54,579 bases of DNA from Butyrivibrio sp. (lineage in GTDB: Bacteria; Bacillota; Clostridia; Lachnospirales; Lachnospiraceae), in the NCBI RefSeq assembly GCF_017433805.1, contig NZ_JAFRGN010000062.1, positions 1-54,579 of the forward strand, in the 5' to 3' direction. The position numbers and the translations under genes were made by a program. The number at the start of each line of letters is the position of its first letter. Position 1 is the stretch's first letter. The notes under the pieces are model-generated. The model worked only from the letters and a program-made list of their open reading frames with translations, did no database searches and had not been told where the DNA came from. Shown here piece by piece: positions 16,870-25,652 of the stretch.

Positions 16870-18153
16870 ATGAGCAATTACAGATTTGAAACACTTCAGT
16901 TACACGTAGGACAGGAACAGCCAGATCCAGCAACAGATTCAAGAGCAGTTCCTATTTACCAGACAACATCTTATGTATTCAGAAATTCACAGCACGCAGC
17001 AGACAGATTCGGACTTGCTGATGCGGGTAACATCTACGGAAGACTTACAAATTCCACACAGGATGTATTTGAAAAGAGAATTGCAGCACTTGAAGGCGGA
17101 AGCGCAGCACTTGCAGTAGCATCCGGAGCAGCAGCTATCACATATACAATCCAGGCTCTTGCAGCAAACGGTGGACACATCGTAGCTCAGAAGACAATCT
17201 ACGGCGGAAGCTACAACCTTCTGGCACACACACTTCCACAGTACGGAATCACAACTACATTCGTAGATGCTCATAACCTTGCAGAGGTTGAGGGTGCGAT
17301 CAAAGAGAACACAAGAGCAATCTACCTTGAGACTCTTGGAAATCCTAACAGTGATATTCCAGATATCGATGCAGTAGCAGAAATTGCTCACAAGCACGGT
17401 CTTCCACTTGTAATCGATAACACCTTCGGAACACCATATCTCATCAGACCAATTGAGCACGGCGCTGACATCGTAGTTCATTCAGCAACCAAGTTCATCG
17501 GTGGCCACGGAACAACACTTGGCGGAATCATCGTAGAGTCAGGTAAGTTCAACTGGAAGGAAAGCGGCAACTATCCACAGATCGCAGCTCCTAACCCAAG
17601 CTACCACGGTGTATCTTTCTATGATGCAGTAGGACCAGCTGCTTTTGTTACATACATCAGAGCAATCCTTCTCAGGGATACAGGAGCAACAATTTCTCCA
17701 TTTAATGCATTCCTTCTTCTTCAGGGTGTTGAGACACTGTCACTTCGTCTTGACAGACATGCGGAGAATACCAAGAAGGTTGTTGAGTTCCTCTCCAAGC
17801 ACCCACAGGTTGAGAAGGTTAACCATCCATCCCTTCCTGATCACCCAGATCACGCTCTTTATGAGAAGTACTTCCCTAACGGCGGAGCTTCTATCTTCAC
17901 ATTTGAGATCAAGGGCGGCAAAGAGGCAGCTTGGAAGTTTATTGATAACCTTGAGATCTTTTCACTTCTTGCTAACGTAGCAGATGTTAAGAGCCTTGTT
18001 ATCCATCCAGCAACAACAACTCACTCACAGCTTAACGACGAGGAGCTTGCTGATCAGGGTATCACACAGAGCACAATCAGACTTTCAATTGGTACAGAGC
18101 ACGTTGACGATATTATTGCAGACCTTGAAAAAGGCTTTGCTGCAGCAAAATAA
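16870..18153 (+). CDS. metY: O-acetylhomoserine aminocarboxypropyltransferase/sulfhydrylase
   Basis: PLP enzyme of 427 residues, the usual length of the MetY type. It converts O-acetylhomoserine and sulfide (or methanethiol) to homocysteine (or methionine); some relatives also act as cysteine synthase. Key signatures are YGRLTNSTQDVFEKRIAALE, the PLP-lysine motif HSATKFIGGHGT near residue 208, VIDNTFGTPYLIRPIEHGAD, and the C-terminal STIRLSIGTEHVDDIIADL. Codon use is strongly biased to C/T-ending favoured codons, suggesting high expression. The downstream importer starts 26 bases after its stop, so they probably form one sulfur operon controlled by the divergent Rrf2 regulator. Strict substrate choice (acetyl versus phospho-homoserine) is not settled by sequence. 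Confidence 0.92.
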   Translation: MSNYRFETLQLHVGQEQPDPATDSRAVPIYQTTSYVFRNSQHAADRFGLADAGNIYGRLTNSTQDVFEKRIAALEGGSAALAVASGAAAITYTIQALAANGGHIVAQKTIYGGSYNLLAHTLPQYGITTTFVDAHNLAEVEGAIKENTRAIYLETLGNPNSDIPDIDAVAEIAHKHGLPLVIDNTFGTPYLIRPIEHGADIVVHSATKFIGGHGTTLGGIIVESGKFNWKESGNYPQIAAPNPSYHGVSFYDAVGPAAFVTYIRAILLRDTGATISPFNAFLLLQGVETLSLRLDRHAENTKKVVEFLSKHPQVEKVNHPSLPDHPDHALYEKYFPNGGASIFTFEIKGGKEAAWKFIDNLEIFSLLANVADVKSLVIHPATTTHSQLNDEELADQGITQSTIRLSIGTEHVDDIIADLEKGFAAAK

Positions 18154-18179
18154 ATAATTTTAATCGGAGGAGAATAATT

Positions 18180-19079
18180 ATGAAAAAGAATCTTTTAACA
18201 AAAGTAGTCACAGTATTATCAGCAGCTACACTTGGCGCTGTAGCTCTCACTGGATGCGGAAGTTCAAATGCAACAGCTATCGCTGATGGCCAGACAGCCA
18301 AGGCAGCCAGCCCTGACTCATCTGTAGTATACAGAACAGTAGATGAGATCAAGGATAGCGGAACTATCAACATCGGTGTTTTCTCAGATAAGAGCCCATT
18401 TGGCTATGTGGATGAGAACGGTAACTATGCTGGTTACGATGTATATTTTGCAGAGAGAATCGGACAGGACCTGGGAGTTAAGATCAACTATGTTTCCACT
18501 GAGGCTGCTAACAGAATCGAGTATCTGCAGACAGGTAAGGTTGATATCATTCTTGCAAACTTCACCGTAACTGAGGAGAGAGCTCAGGAAGTTGACTTTG
18601 CTCTTCCATACATGAACGTAGCTCTTGGCGTAGTATCACCTTCAGATGCAGTTCTTTCAAGCCTTGATGATGTTAAGGCTGAGGATGAGATCATTGTAAT
18701 CTCTGGAACAACTGCTGAGACATATCTTGAGAAAAACTACCCTGATATTAAGCTTCAGAAGTACGATGCTTATGCAGAGGCCAAGACAGCTTTTGAAAAC
18801 GGAAATGCTATTGCATGGGCTAATGACAACACAGAGGTTATCGCTTTTGCTATTGAGAACGAGGGCTTTACAGTAGGTATCCCATCACTTGGCGATGCTG
18901 ACACAATTGCTCCTGCAGTTACTAAGGGCAATGAATCACTTCTTACATGGCTCAATGAAGAGATCGAGGCAATTGGAGCTGAGAACTTCTTCCATGCAGA
19001 CTATGAAGCAACACTTCTTGATACTTATGGCGCAGACTATGAGAACACACTTGTAGTTGAGGGTGGCAAGGTTCAGTAA
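18180..19079 (+). CDS. Amino-acid (probably cystine) ABC transporter substrate-binding lipoprotein
   Basis: Protein of 299 residues. The signal peptide ends in a lipobox, ALTGC, at about residues 22-26, so it is a lipid-anchored extracytoplasmic receptor. The family 3 binding-protein fold shows as GTINIGVFSDKSPFGYVDENG followed by GYDVYFAERIGQDLG, then KVDIILANFTVTEERAQEVDF and IVISGTTAETYLEKNYPD. These bind polar amino acids. Its position between a sulfhydrylase and two permeases and an ATPase suggests cystine or a related sulfur amino acid. The ribosome binding site is CGGAGGAG. Codon bias is as strong as in the sulfhydrylase, fitting a highly made binding protein. Confidence 0.85.
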   Translation: MKKNLLTKVVTVLSAATLGAVALTGCGSSNATAIADGQTAKAASPDSSVVYRTVDEIKDSGTINIGVFSDKSPFGYVDENGNYAGYDVYFAERIGQDLGVKINYVSTEAANRIEYLQTGKVDIILANFTVTEERAQEVDFALPYMNVALGVVSPSDAVLSSLDDVKAEDEIIVISGTTAETYLEKNYPDIKLQKYDAYAEAKTAFENGNAIAWANDNTEVIAFAIENEGFTVGIPSLGDADTIAPAVTKGNESLLTWLNEEIEAIGAENFFHADYEATLLDTYGADYENTLVVEGGKVQ

Positions 19080-19089
19080 AGGACTTGAA

Positions 19090-19749
19090 ATGGATATTGA
19101 AGTAATAAGATCATATATCCCACTTTATAACGAAGCACTCCTTTTGACATTTAAAATAGGCATGCTGGGAATCCTGACAGCTTTTATCATAGGGCTGTCA
19201 GGGGCAGCAGCCCTATATTTCAAGGTGCCCGTTATAGGTAAAATACTTACAGCTTACATTGAGCTGTTTAGAAATACTCCGCTGCTTGTGCAGCTTTTCT
19301 TTATTTATTTTGCACTTCCCAAGCTCGGAATCAGAATATCAGCACAGACCTGTGGAATAATGGGGCTTGGACTTATAGGCGGAGCTTATATGATAGAGAC
19401 CATGCGAAGTGGCCTTGAATCAATTGACATTATTCAAAGCGAGAGTGCTCTTTCACTTGGAATGAGTAAGGGACAGGTTTTCTGGAATATCATCCTGCCA
19501 CAGGCAATTTCCATCAGCATTCCCGGTATTATGGCTAATGTCATTTTTCTTTTAAAAGAGACATCAGTCTTTTCCACTATCAGCTTGATGGACCTGATGT
19601 TTACAGCCAAGGATCTGATAGGCATGTATGCCAAGACCATAGAGTGCCTGTTCCTGCTGGTTGTGTACTATCTGATAATGCTGCTTCCTGTATCAATTCT
19701 GGGATCAGTAGTTGAGAGGAGAGTTAGATATGCAGGGTTTGGGGATTGA
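19090..19749 (+). CDS. Amino-acid ABC transporter permease (first)
   Basis: Membrane protein of 219 residues. I chose the ATG at 19090, which follows AAAGGACTTGAA; a reading from 19057 would overlap the binding-protein gene and lacks a site. It has about five membrane helices and the HisM/GlnP-type features: LLTFKIGMLGILTAFIIG, IELFRNTPLLVQLFFIYFAL, and the EAA-like loop ESALSLGMSKGQVFWNIILP that contacts the ATPase. It forms a heterodimeric channel with the next gene's product, which it overlaps by 20 bases. Confidence 0.87.
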   Translation: MDIEVIRSYIPLYNEALLLTFKIGMLGILTAFIIGLSGAAALYFKVPVIGKILTAYIELFRNTPLLVQLFFIYFALPKLGIRISAQTCGIMGLGLIGGAYMIETMRSGLESIDIIQSESALSLGMSKGQVFWNIILPQAISISIPGIMANVIFLLKETSVFSTISLMDLMFTAKDLIGMYAKTIECLFLLVVYYLIMLLPVSILGSVVERRVRYAGFGD

Positions 19750-20404
19750 TGTTCTGTTCAAAGGAACCAATATGCTAAGACTCCTTAAGGGACTATGGGT
19801 ATCTGTTGAGATAAGCCTTATATCAGTTGTCATCAGCATTGTTCTGGGACTTATAGTTGGAGTTTTGATGACCTCCAAAAATGGGGCTTTGAGATTACTT
19901 TTTAGAAGCTATCTGGAAGTTGTCAGGATAATGCCTCAGATGGTTCTTTTGTTCATAGTTTATTTTGGAACTACCAGAGTATTTGGAATCAACATTTCAG
20001 CAGAGCTTTCAGCAATCATAGTATTTGTGTTCTGGGGGACAGCTGAGATGGGAGATCTGGTCAGAGGTTCAATAAAGAGTATTCCAAGGATTCAGTATGA
20101 TTCGGCTTATGCACTCGGGATGAACAAGTTTCAGGTGCATTTTTATATTGTCTTTCCACAGACAATAAGAAGGCTTCTTCCTCTTTCCATAAATCTTGTT
20201 ACGAGAATGATCAAGACAACATCTCTTGTAATGATGATCGGAATTGTAGAAGTACTCAAGGTTGCCCAGCAGATAATAGAGGCTAACAGAAAAGCATCGC
20301 CCAATGCGGCATTTGGAGTATTCGCTGTAGTTTTCCTCTTGTATTTTATCGTATGCTGGCCAATCAGCAGATTTGCAGTTAAGTTAGAAAAAAGGTGGGT
20401 TTGA
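19730..20404 (+). CDS. Amino-acid ABC transporter permease (second)
   Basis: Membrane protein of 224 residues from ATG 19730, with GAGAGGAG upstream and inside the end of the first permease gene; the TTG at 19712 is less likely. It has HisQ/GlnP-type features: LLKGLWVSVEISLISVVISI, YLEVVRIMPQMVLLFIVYFG and the cytoplasmic loop DSAYALGMNKFQVHFYIVFP. It pairs with the first permease; overlapping reading frames keep them at equal stoichiometry. The ATPase gene starts right after it. Confidence 0.87.
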   Translation: MQGLGIDVLFKGTNMLRLLKGLWVSVEISLISVVISIVLGLIVGVLMTSKNGALRLLFRSYLEVVRIMPQMVLLFIVYFGTTRVFGINISAELSAIIVFVFWGTAEMGDLVRGSIKSIPRIQYDSAYALGMNKFQVHFYIVFPQTIRRLLPLSINLVTRMIKTTSLVMMIGIVEVLKVAQQIIEANRKASPNAAFGVFAVVFLLYFIVCWPISRFAVKLEKRWV

Positions 20405-20405
20405 T

Positions 20406-21146
20406 ATGGGTGAGCTTGTTAAGGTTAAGCACCTGCATAAAGAATACGGCAGAAATGTCGTACTTAAGGATATAGATCTTTCTGTTAAGAAGGGAGAGGT
20501 TGTAGTTATTATCGGCCCTTCAGGCTGCGGAAAGAGTACCTTCCTTAGGTGCCTTAATGGACTTGAAGAAATCCAGGGGGGAGTCATCACAGTTGATGGT
20601 CTTCCTGTTGAACCTGATAAAAAGGATATAACCAAGATCAGACAGAAGATTGGAATGGTTTTCCAGTCCTATGATCTTTTTCCACATAAGACCGTTCTTG
20701 AAAATGTAGTCCTTGCTCCTGTCAAGGTACAGAAAAGGTACAAGGATGATGCTATAAGAGAAGCGCTGGTGCTGCTTGATAAGGTTGGTCTTGCTGATAA
20801 AAAAGACTATTATCCTCGCCAGCTCTCTGGCGGACAGAAGCAGCGAGTTGCTATCGTAAGAGCACTTCTCATGCATCCAGAGGTCATTCTCTTTGACGAA
20901 GTTACAGCAGCCCTCGATCCTGAGATGGTGCACGAGGTTCTCCAGACCATGCTGGACCTCGCAAGGAGCGGATCAACAATGATAATCGTAACCCACGAGA
21001 TGGCCTTTGCCAAAGCAGTGGCAGATCGAATTGTCTTTTTCGACCAGGGCGAGATTGTCGAGGAAACAACAGATGTTAAGGGCTTCTTTGAGAATCCATC
21101 TACAGACAGGGCAAAGAGATTCCTTAAGACTTTTGCGTATGAATGA
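20406..21146 (+). CDS. Amino-acid ABC transporter ATP-binding protein
   Basis: Cytoplasmic ATPase of 246 residues, usual size for polar amino-acid importers. Walker A is GPSGCGKST near residue 40, the Q-loop is VFQSYDLFPH, the signature is LSGGQKQRVAIVRAL, Walker B with the catalytic Glu is VILFDEVTAALDPEMV, and the H-loop is IIVTHEMAFAKAVADRI. The D-loop region reads DEVTAALDPE in place of the commoner DEPTSALDPE, a variant seen in this family. All residues for ATP hydrolysis are present. It is the last gene of the sulfur amino-acid import operon, followed by a terminator. Confidence 0.92.
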   Translation: MGELVKVKHLHKEYGRNVVLKDIDLSVKKGEVVVIIGPSGCGKSTFLRCLNGLEEIQGGVITVDGLPVEPDKKDITKIRQKIGMVFQSYDLFPHKTVLENVVLAPVKVQKRYKDDAIREALVLLDKVGLADKKDYYPRQLSGGQKQRVAIVRALLMHPEVILFDEVTAALDPEMVHEVLQTMLDLARSGSTMIIVTHEMAFAKAVADRIVFFDQGEIVEETTDVKGFFENPSTDRAKRFLKTFAYE

Positions 21147-21151
21147 TTTTT

Positions 21152-21186
21152 GTGGTTCACAGCTATAGTTGTGGACCACTTTTTTG
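21152..21186 (+). terminator. Terminator of the sulfur/ABC operon
   Basis: GTGGTTCACA pairs with TGTGGACCAC (one G-U pair) around an eight-base loop and is followed by six T residues. Confidence 0.88.
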
Positions 21187-21226
21187 ATTGGTATAATGGA
21201 GAATAATGATAATAAAGGGAATTGTT

Positions 21227-21829
21227 ATGGGAGAGAAGAGATTACTTGTGATGTTCCCTGGGGTGGGATATCACTGCGACAAACCGTTACTGTATTATGG
21301 CAGGAAAATAGCGCGAGAAGCTGGATACGAGGAATGTGTTCAGGTTAGCTACAGCGCGCCTGTGGATAAGATACGCGGCGATGAAGAGAAGATGAATAAG
21401 ACCTTTGAGTCTATGTATCAGCAGACCGAGGAGCAGCTACAGGATATCAAATGGGATGAATATGATGATGTACTCTTCATGTCCAAGAGCATTGGCACTA
21501 TAATAGCTGCAGCTTATGCAAAAGAGCACGAACTCAGAAATGTCAGGCAAGTTCTGTATACGCCGCTTGCTGATACCATGAAGGTGCTTGAGGTAAAAGA
21601 GATACCACAGGGAGCAGAAAATGCGATTGCATTCATTGGAACTAACGACCCCTGGAGCAACATCGCTGAGATCATAGACTTGGCTTCCGAGATTGGTATA
21701 ACTCTTCACATTTACGAGGATGCTGATCATTCGCTTGAAACGGGAGACATAATATCAGATCTCGATACCATCAAGGATGTGATGGAGAAGACCAAGACTT
21801 TCATCATGGGAAAAGACATAGAGAAATAA
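21227..21829 (+). CDS. Alpha/beta-hydrolase-like protein
   Basis: Protein of 200 residues from ATG 21227, with AAAGGGA upstream. The pattern is that of a small alpha/beta hydrolase: LLVMFPGVGYHCDKPLLYYG (strand and oxyanion region), VLFMSKSIGTIIAAAYAKEH as the nucleophile elbow near residue 90, and IYEDADHSLETGD with a C-terminal His. The elbow reads SKSIG instead of GxSxG, so the first Gly is replaced. FIGTNDPW may hold the acidic residue. It is cytoplasmic, with no signal peptide, and the substrate is unknown. It stands 80 bases after a terminator and 39 bases before the next small gene. Confidence 0.55.
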   Translation: MGEKRLLVMFPGVGYHCDKPLLYYGRKIAREAGYEECVQVSYSAPVDKIRGDEEKMNKTFESMYQQTEEQLQDIKWDEYDDVLFMSKSIGTIIAAAYAKEHELRNVRQVLYTPLADTMKVLEVKEIPQGAENAIAFIGTNDPWSNIAEIIDLASEIGITLHIYEDADHSLETGDIISDLDTIKDVMEKTKTFIMGKDIEK

Positions 21830-21868
21830 TATACTACAGAGCCTAAATAGATTCTGTGGGAGGATACA

Positions 21869-22114
21869 ATGAATAAGACAACAGATAAAAAACAAAAAAT
21901 ACTATTTGGCACCAGAGTTTGCCTGTGGATCATAGCGCTTGCATCAACAATCTATTGGATGTACTTTTCTGCCAAGCTCCATGCAGAAGGAATATTTGAT
22001 TATGAGGGGTATGCCACAACACTCAGACCAGTTCTTTATACATGCCTTGCAATTGCAATAGCTGCGATCTGCATCAGCTTTGCGCTTAGAGCACTTGGCA
22101 AGAAACTGGTTTAG
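21869..22114 (+). CDS. Small two-helix membrane protein
   Basis: Protein of 81 residues with a charged N-terminus and two hydrophobic helices, about residues 15-35 (VCLWIIALASTIYWMYFSA) and 52-73 (VLYTCLAIAIAAICISFALR). No family recognised. The ribosome binding site GGGAGGAT is good. It precedes a lipoprotein gene by 21 bases, so the two are probably co-expressed and may interact in the membrane. Confidence 0.55.
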   Translation: MNKTTDKKQKILFGTRVCLWIIALASTIYWMYFSAKLHAEGIFDYEGYATTLRPVLYTCLAIAIAAICISFALRALGKKLV

Positions 22115-22135
22115 CACCAAACACGAGGGGATATT

Positions 22136-22909
22136 ATGAAAAAGAAAAATCTTAGGGCGGTAGCCATAGCTCTTACCATGGCTACGGCAGTATTTAGCTG
22201 CATTGGATGCAGCTTCAATCTTTCTGACTACGTTGACGAAGAGACTGCCAGTGAAATAGCATCTTTTGGAAAATCAGTGATTGTAGAAAAAGGCAGTGAA
22301 GTAGTATCGGAGATGGTATCAGATGTTGCTGATGCTTCATCCAGCCTGATGTCACAACTGATTGAAGAGGGCAAAAAAGTAACAAGCACATATGGCGAAA
22401 GTAATGAAGATACATCAAGCTCTGACGTAGGCAATGAATCAGGAAAGGAATCAGGCTCAGACTCAAGCAATTCAGGCAGCACAACAAAGAGTGGCATCCT
22501 TAATTCCACTGCTGACATCGGCCTTAGAGATATGGATGGCAAGGGCAGTAACTACGAATTTACCTACGACAATAAGGTATATACTGCAATCCGCTGGGAA
22601 GACCACTGGAAGATCATGGATTCCTACCTGATAGAGAATTCAAATGATATGATCATAATCTGTCAGGCTCTTATTGATGTGTACCCGATTCATGGGGCTG
22701 ATATGGAGAGCTACAGAACAGCTGATGACATGGCTTATGAGTGGCTTCAGCACAACATCGCTTATGCGTTTCTTCCTGAAGACAATGTCTGGAGGCAGAA
22801 GTCCAAGGATGTAGATTTTAACCCTGATGATCAGGGTAAGTCATTTATTGAGATATATGAGCAGAGAACCGGTAAAGAATTCAAATGGTCAGAAATTACA
22901 GGGGGGTAA
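22136..22909 (+). CDS. Lipoprotein of unknown function with low-complexity linker
   Basis: Protein of 257 residues. The signal peptide ends in a lipobox-like CIGC near residue 25, so it is probably lipid-anchored outside the membrane. Residues 30-90 are rich in Ser, Glu and Val and helical; residues 90-125 are a Ser/Gly/Asn/Glu linker. The C-terminal 130 residues form a compact domain (DNKVYTAIRWEDHWKIMDSY, ALIDVYPIHGADMESYRTAD, MAYEWLQHNIAY). I recognise no family. The linker suggests the C-terminal domain is displayed away from the membrane. It ends in a G-rich stretch that serves as the ribosome binding site of the next gene. Confidence 0.5.
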   Translation: MKKKNLRAVAIALTMATAVFSCIGCSFNLSDYVDEETASEIASFGKSVIVEKGSEVVSEMVSDVADASSSLMSQLIEEGKKVTSTYGESNEDTSSSDVGNESGKESGSDSSNSGSTTKSGILNSTADIGLRDMDGKGSNYEFTYDNKVYTAIRWEDHWKIMDSYLIENSNDMIIICQALIDVYPIHGADMESYRTADDMAYEWLQHNIAYAFLPEDNVWRQKSKDVDFNPDDQGKSFIEIYEQRTGKEFKWSEITGG

Positions 22910-22912
22910 TAA

Positions 22913-23572
22913 ATGGCTAAGCTGATATATGAGAATCCACTTAATTCTGAGAGCTGCCTGCAGGACTTCGAGCTTGAAGGCAGGGCCAACAGCTCATTTT
23001 CCAAGGGAGTTATGAGACTTGAGAGTGAGCTTGGGCCGGATGAGGGACAGAGGGCCAACTTCGTGTTGTGGTGCAAGGTGGCTTTTCCTTCTGACGTGGC
23101 AATTGAGTGGGAATTTCGGCCAATCAAGGAGCCGGGGCTTGCCATGATGTTCTTTGCTGCCAAGGGTAGAAACGGGGCTTCTATATTTGATGAGTCACTT
23201 CAGCCCAGAACAGGCGAATATCAACAGTATCACAGTGGAGACATCAATGCCTTCCACGTCTCATATTTCAGACGCAAAGAGGAAAGTGAAAGAGCCTTCC
23301 ATACCTGTAACCTCAGAAAGAGCTATGGCTTTAACCTGGTTGCTCAGGGGGCAGATCCCATTCCTGATGCAAGCGTAGATGCGCCCTGGTATTCCATGAC
23401 GATTGTCAAGCAATCAGGAAAGATAAGGTTCAATATCAATCATCTCCAGATTTTTGAATTCGATGACGACGGCATATCCTACGGGGATATCCTGACAGGT
23501 GGCTGTATAGGCTTCAGGCAGCTGTCACCTATGGTAGCAGAGTATAGGAACCTTCGTGTTACCTGGATCTGA
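22913..23572 (+). CDS. DUF1961 family protein (concanavalin-like fold)
   Basis: Protein of 219 residues without a signal peptide. The sequence matches my memory of DUF1961 proteins, which are lectin-like beta-sandwiches often linked to carbohydrate metabolism: IYENPLNSESCLQDFELEG at the start, AIEWEFRPIKEPGLAMMFFA, GEYQQYHSGDINAFHVSYFR, then WYSMTIVKQSGKIRFNINH and CIGFRQLSPMVAEYRNLRV near the end. It starts after the AGGGGGGT of the preceding gene and is probably translationally coupled. Function is unproven; binding or cleaving a glycan is the most likely role. Confidence 0.65.
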   Translation: MAKLIYENPLNSESCLQDFELEGRANSSFSKGVMRLESELGPDEGQRANFVLWCKVAFPSDVAIEWEFRPIKEPGLAMMFFAAKGRNGASIFDESLQPRTGEYQQYHSGDINAFHVSYFRRKEESERAFHTCNLRKSYGFNLVAQGADPIPDASVDAPWYSMTIVKQSGKIRFNINHLQIFEFDDDGISYGDILTGGCIGFRQLSPMVAEYRNLRVTWI

Positions 23573-23648
23573 GACAACCAAATAAAATAGGAATTCACAT
23601 CAAGAATGATTATCAGATAATACAGAAAAACATAAAACGAGGACTAAT

Positions 23649-24086
23649 ATGAGAATTCTAGTAATCAATGGACCAAACTTAAATTTCCTGGGTATTCGTG
23701 AAAAGGCAGTATATGGCAATCAGGACTACAACTATCTCTGCCAGATGATAAGAGATAAGGCAGCAGCCGATGGGGATGAGGTAGAACTCTACCAGTCCAA
23801 TCATGAGGGAGCTATCATCGACAGAATCCAGGCTGCTTACAGCGATGGAACAGATGGAATCGTAATAAATCCAGGAGCTTACACCCATTATAGCTATGCA
23901 ATCCACGATGCCCTCAAGAGTATCGAGAACATAACCAAGGTTGAGATTCACATTTCAGATATCCAGTCCAGAGAGGAATTCCGCAAGGTATCTGTAACAG
24001 CCCCCGCGTGCGATACACAGATCTACGGACATGGCCTTAACGGCTATCTTGAAGCCATGGACTACATAAGAGAAGCATCCAAGTAA
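23649..24086 (+). CDS. aroQ: Type II 3-dehydroquinate dehydratase
   Basis: Enzyme of 145 residues, normal length, forming dodecamers in known cases. It dehydrates 3-dehydroquinate to 3-dehydroshikimate in the shikimate pathway. NGPNLNFLGIREKAVYG holds the conserved Asn, Arg and catalytic Tyr region; DGIVINPGAYTHYSYAIHDA holds the substrate-binding Asn; VEIHISDIQSREEFRKVS holds the His and Arg; and YGHGLNGYLEAMDY ends the fold. No other aromatic-pathway gene is nearby. It starts after CGAGGACTAAT. Confidence 0.93.
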   Translation: MRILVINGPNLNFLGIREKAVYGNQDYNYLCQMIRDKAAADGDEVELYQSNHEGAIIDRIQAAYSDGTDGIVINPGAYTHYSYAIHDALKSIENITKVEIHISDIQSREEFRKVSVTAPACDTQIYGHGLNGYLEAMDYIREASK

Positions 24087-24177
24087 GATATTTATCTGAT
24101 TTAGAATGGAACAGCAACCCATAGCAAGGACGCTAATTATTAAGAGTATCTAAACAGCATATATAGTTATCAAAGTA

Positions 24178-24186
24178 TGGTATAAT
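24178..24186 (+). promoter_or_regulatory. Extended -10 promoter for the GGDEF gene
   Basis: TGGTATAAT gives an extended -10 (TG at 24178-24179, TATAAT at 24181-24186), about 50 bases before the coding start. The -35 region is poor, as is usual for extended -10 promoters. Confidence 0.5.
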
Positions 24187-24237
24187 TACTGTATATGGCG
24201 TATAAATGTTCTCAAAAGCGATTCTTGTGAGGGTAAG

Positions 24238-25608
24238 ATGACTAAGCAAAAAAGTATCTCTTTAGGTCTTATTACATTCGTAATTACTCTTGTTATCACA
24301 ATGGCTCTGGCTGGCCTTTATGTCAACCGCACTTCCAGCTCCCGTAAAGAGAGGGCTAGCTTTATTGCGGATTCTATTGGCGACAGGATTGAAGCGGAGA
24401 TTGATAACAGAGAGTATATCGCAAGAGTTTTTGAGATTCAGCTTCGCAGCAGCAATGGAGAACTTACCCAGGAGAGCTTTAATGCTATTTCAGATGCTCT
24501 TTTCAATGATTATCTTGATGTCATAGACATCTCACTTGCGCCGGATGGTATTGTGGAGTACGTCTATCCTTCAACATCATCTCTTCGTACAGGCTCAAAT
24601 TTCTTTGAAGATTCCCGTTATGGTGTGTATGCGGATTATAGCAAGATGTCCAAGGTGTCAGTCATTATTGCACCTGCGACTTTGAATGACGATACACCAG
24701 GAATAATAATAACCAAGCCTATTTTCCTTGAGGATGAGAGCTTTTGGGGTTTTGCTACTGTTACAGTAGATCAGACTATTTTCATGGCTGATGCTGATAT
24801 TCCAAGACTTTATGATCAGGGCTATGAGTATGAGCTAGTTGGCAACAATTCCATTAGCGGCGAGAACAGGGTAATTGTTAACAGCTCGGATAAAGAGCTA
24901 AAGACGCCTGTAGAATCCATGATCAGTACGGTAGGTGGTGCGTTCTGGACTCTTTATATCGCACCTGCCAAAGACTGGATCAGATGGCCGGAGGTTCTCA
25001 GTGCAACGGCAATTGCCTTTGTTATTAGTGCACTGGCAGCGCTCTTTATGTATGCATATATGAACATGCAGGCCAATGCCAAGGAGCTGGAGGTGCTCTC
25101 TTACAGAGATGCCCTTACCAATCTATACAATCCCAGAAGTTATCACGAACATATGGATGAGCTCACCAGAAAGAAGCTTCCGTATGGCGTAATTTATATG
25201 GACCTGAACGACTTTAAGATGGTCAATGATACTTATGGCCACGATACCGGCGATGCACTTCTTAACATCGTAGCCAAGAGACTTCAGAACAGTATCAGAG
25301 AAAAAGACAGAGCGTTCAGAATCGGCGGTGATGAATTCGTGGTAGTTATCCACGGAACTCATGATAAAAAGTTCTATGAAGGCGTTATTTCCAGAATGAG
25401 AGACAACGTTGCCAGAGATGTTGTGATCGGAGAGATCAATCTCAAGGTTTCAATAAGCGCTGGTTATGCGAGATGTCCTGAGGATGGCAGCAAGCTTGAG
25501 GATGTAATCAAGAAGGCTGATGACGCCATGTACTACAACAAGAGGCTTTTAAAAGCAAGACGTGCCCAGGAAAATGGAGAGGGGGCAGCGTCAAAAAGCT
25601 CTAGATAA
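24238..25608 (+). CDS. Membrane diguanylate cyclase (CHASE-like sensor plus GGDEF)
   Basis: Protein of 456 residues. A first membrane helix (about 8-28) and a second (about 262-282) enclose an extracytoplasmic sensor of about 230 residues resembling CHASE domains (LDVIDISLAPDGIVEYVYPS, TPGIIITKPIF, WGFATVTVD). The cytoplasmic part has LSYRDALTNLYNPRSYHEHM, YMDLNDFKMVNDTYGHDTGD and the intact catalytic loop RIGGDEFVVVIHG, so it should make cyclic di-GMP from GTP. I see no RxxD product-inhibition site at the usual place. The next gene encodes a related but degenerate protein 44 bases downstream, a likely regulator or receptor partner. Confidence 0.9.
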   Translation: MTKQKSISLGLITFVITLVITMALAGLYVNRTSSSRKERASFIADSIGDRIEAEIDNREYIARVFEIQLRSSNGELTQESFNAISDALFNDYLDVIDISLAPDGIVEYVYPSTSSLRTGSNFFEDSRYGVYADYSKMSKVSVIIAPATLNDDTPGIIITKPIFLEDESFWGFATVTVDQTIFMADADIPRLYDQGYEYELVGNNSISGENRVIVNSSDKELKTPVESMISTVGGAFWTLYIAPAKDWIRWPEVLSATAIAFVISALAALFMYAYMNMQANAKELEVLSYRDALTNLYNPRSYHEHMDELTRKKLPYGVIYMDLNDFKMVNDTYGHDTGDALLNIVAKRLQNSIREKDRAFRIGGDEFVVVIHGTHDKKFYEGVISRMRDNVARDVVIGEINLKVSISAGYARCPEDGSKLEDVIKKADDAMYYNKRLLKARRAQENGEGAASKSSR

Positions 25609-25652
25609 CATGCTGTTTGGGGGAATAGCATTTTTGCTTAGCGAGGAGAAAA

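Noticed and set aside
16987-17481. Cys-rich 164-residue minus-strand frame opposite the sulfhydrylase gene
   Set aside because: The Cys richness comes from GCA/ACA-biased codons read in antisense; no ribosome binding site.
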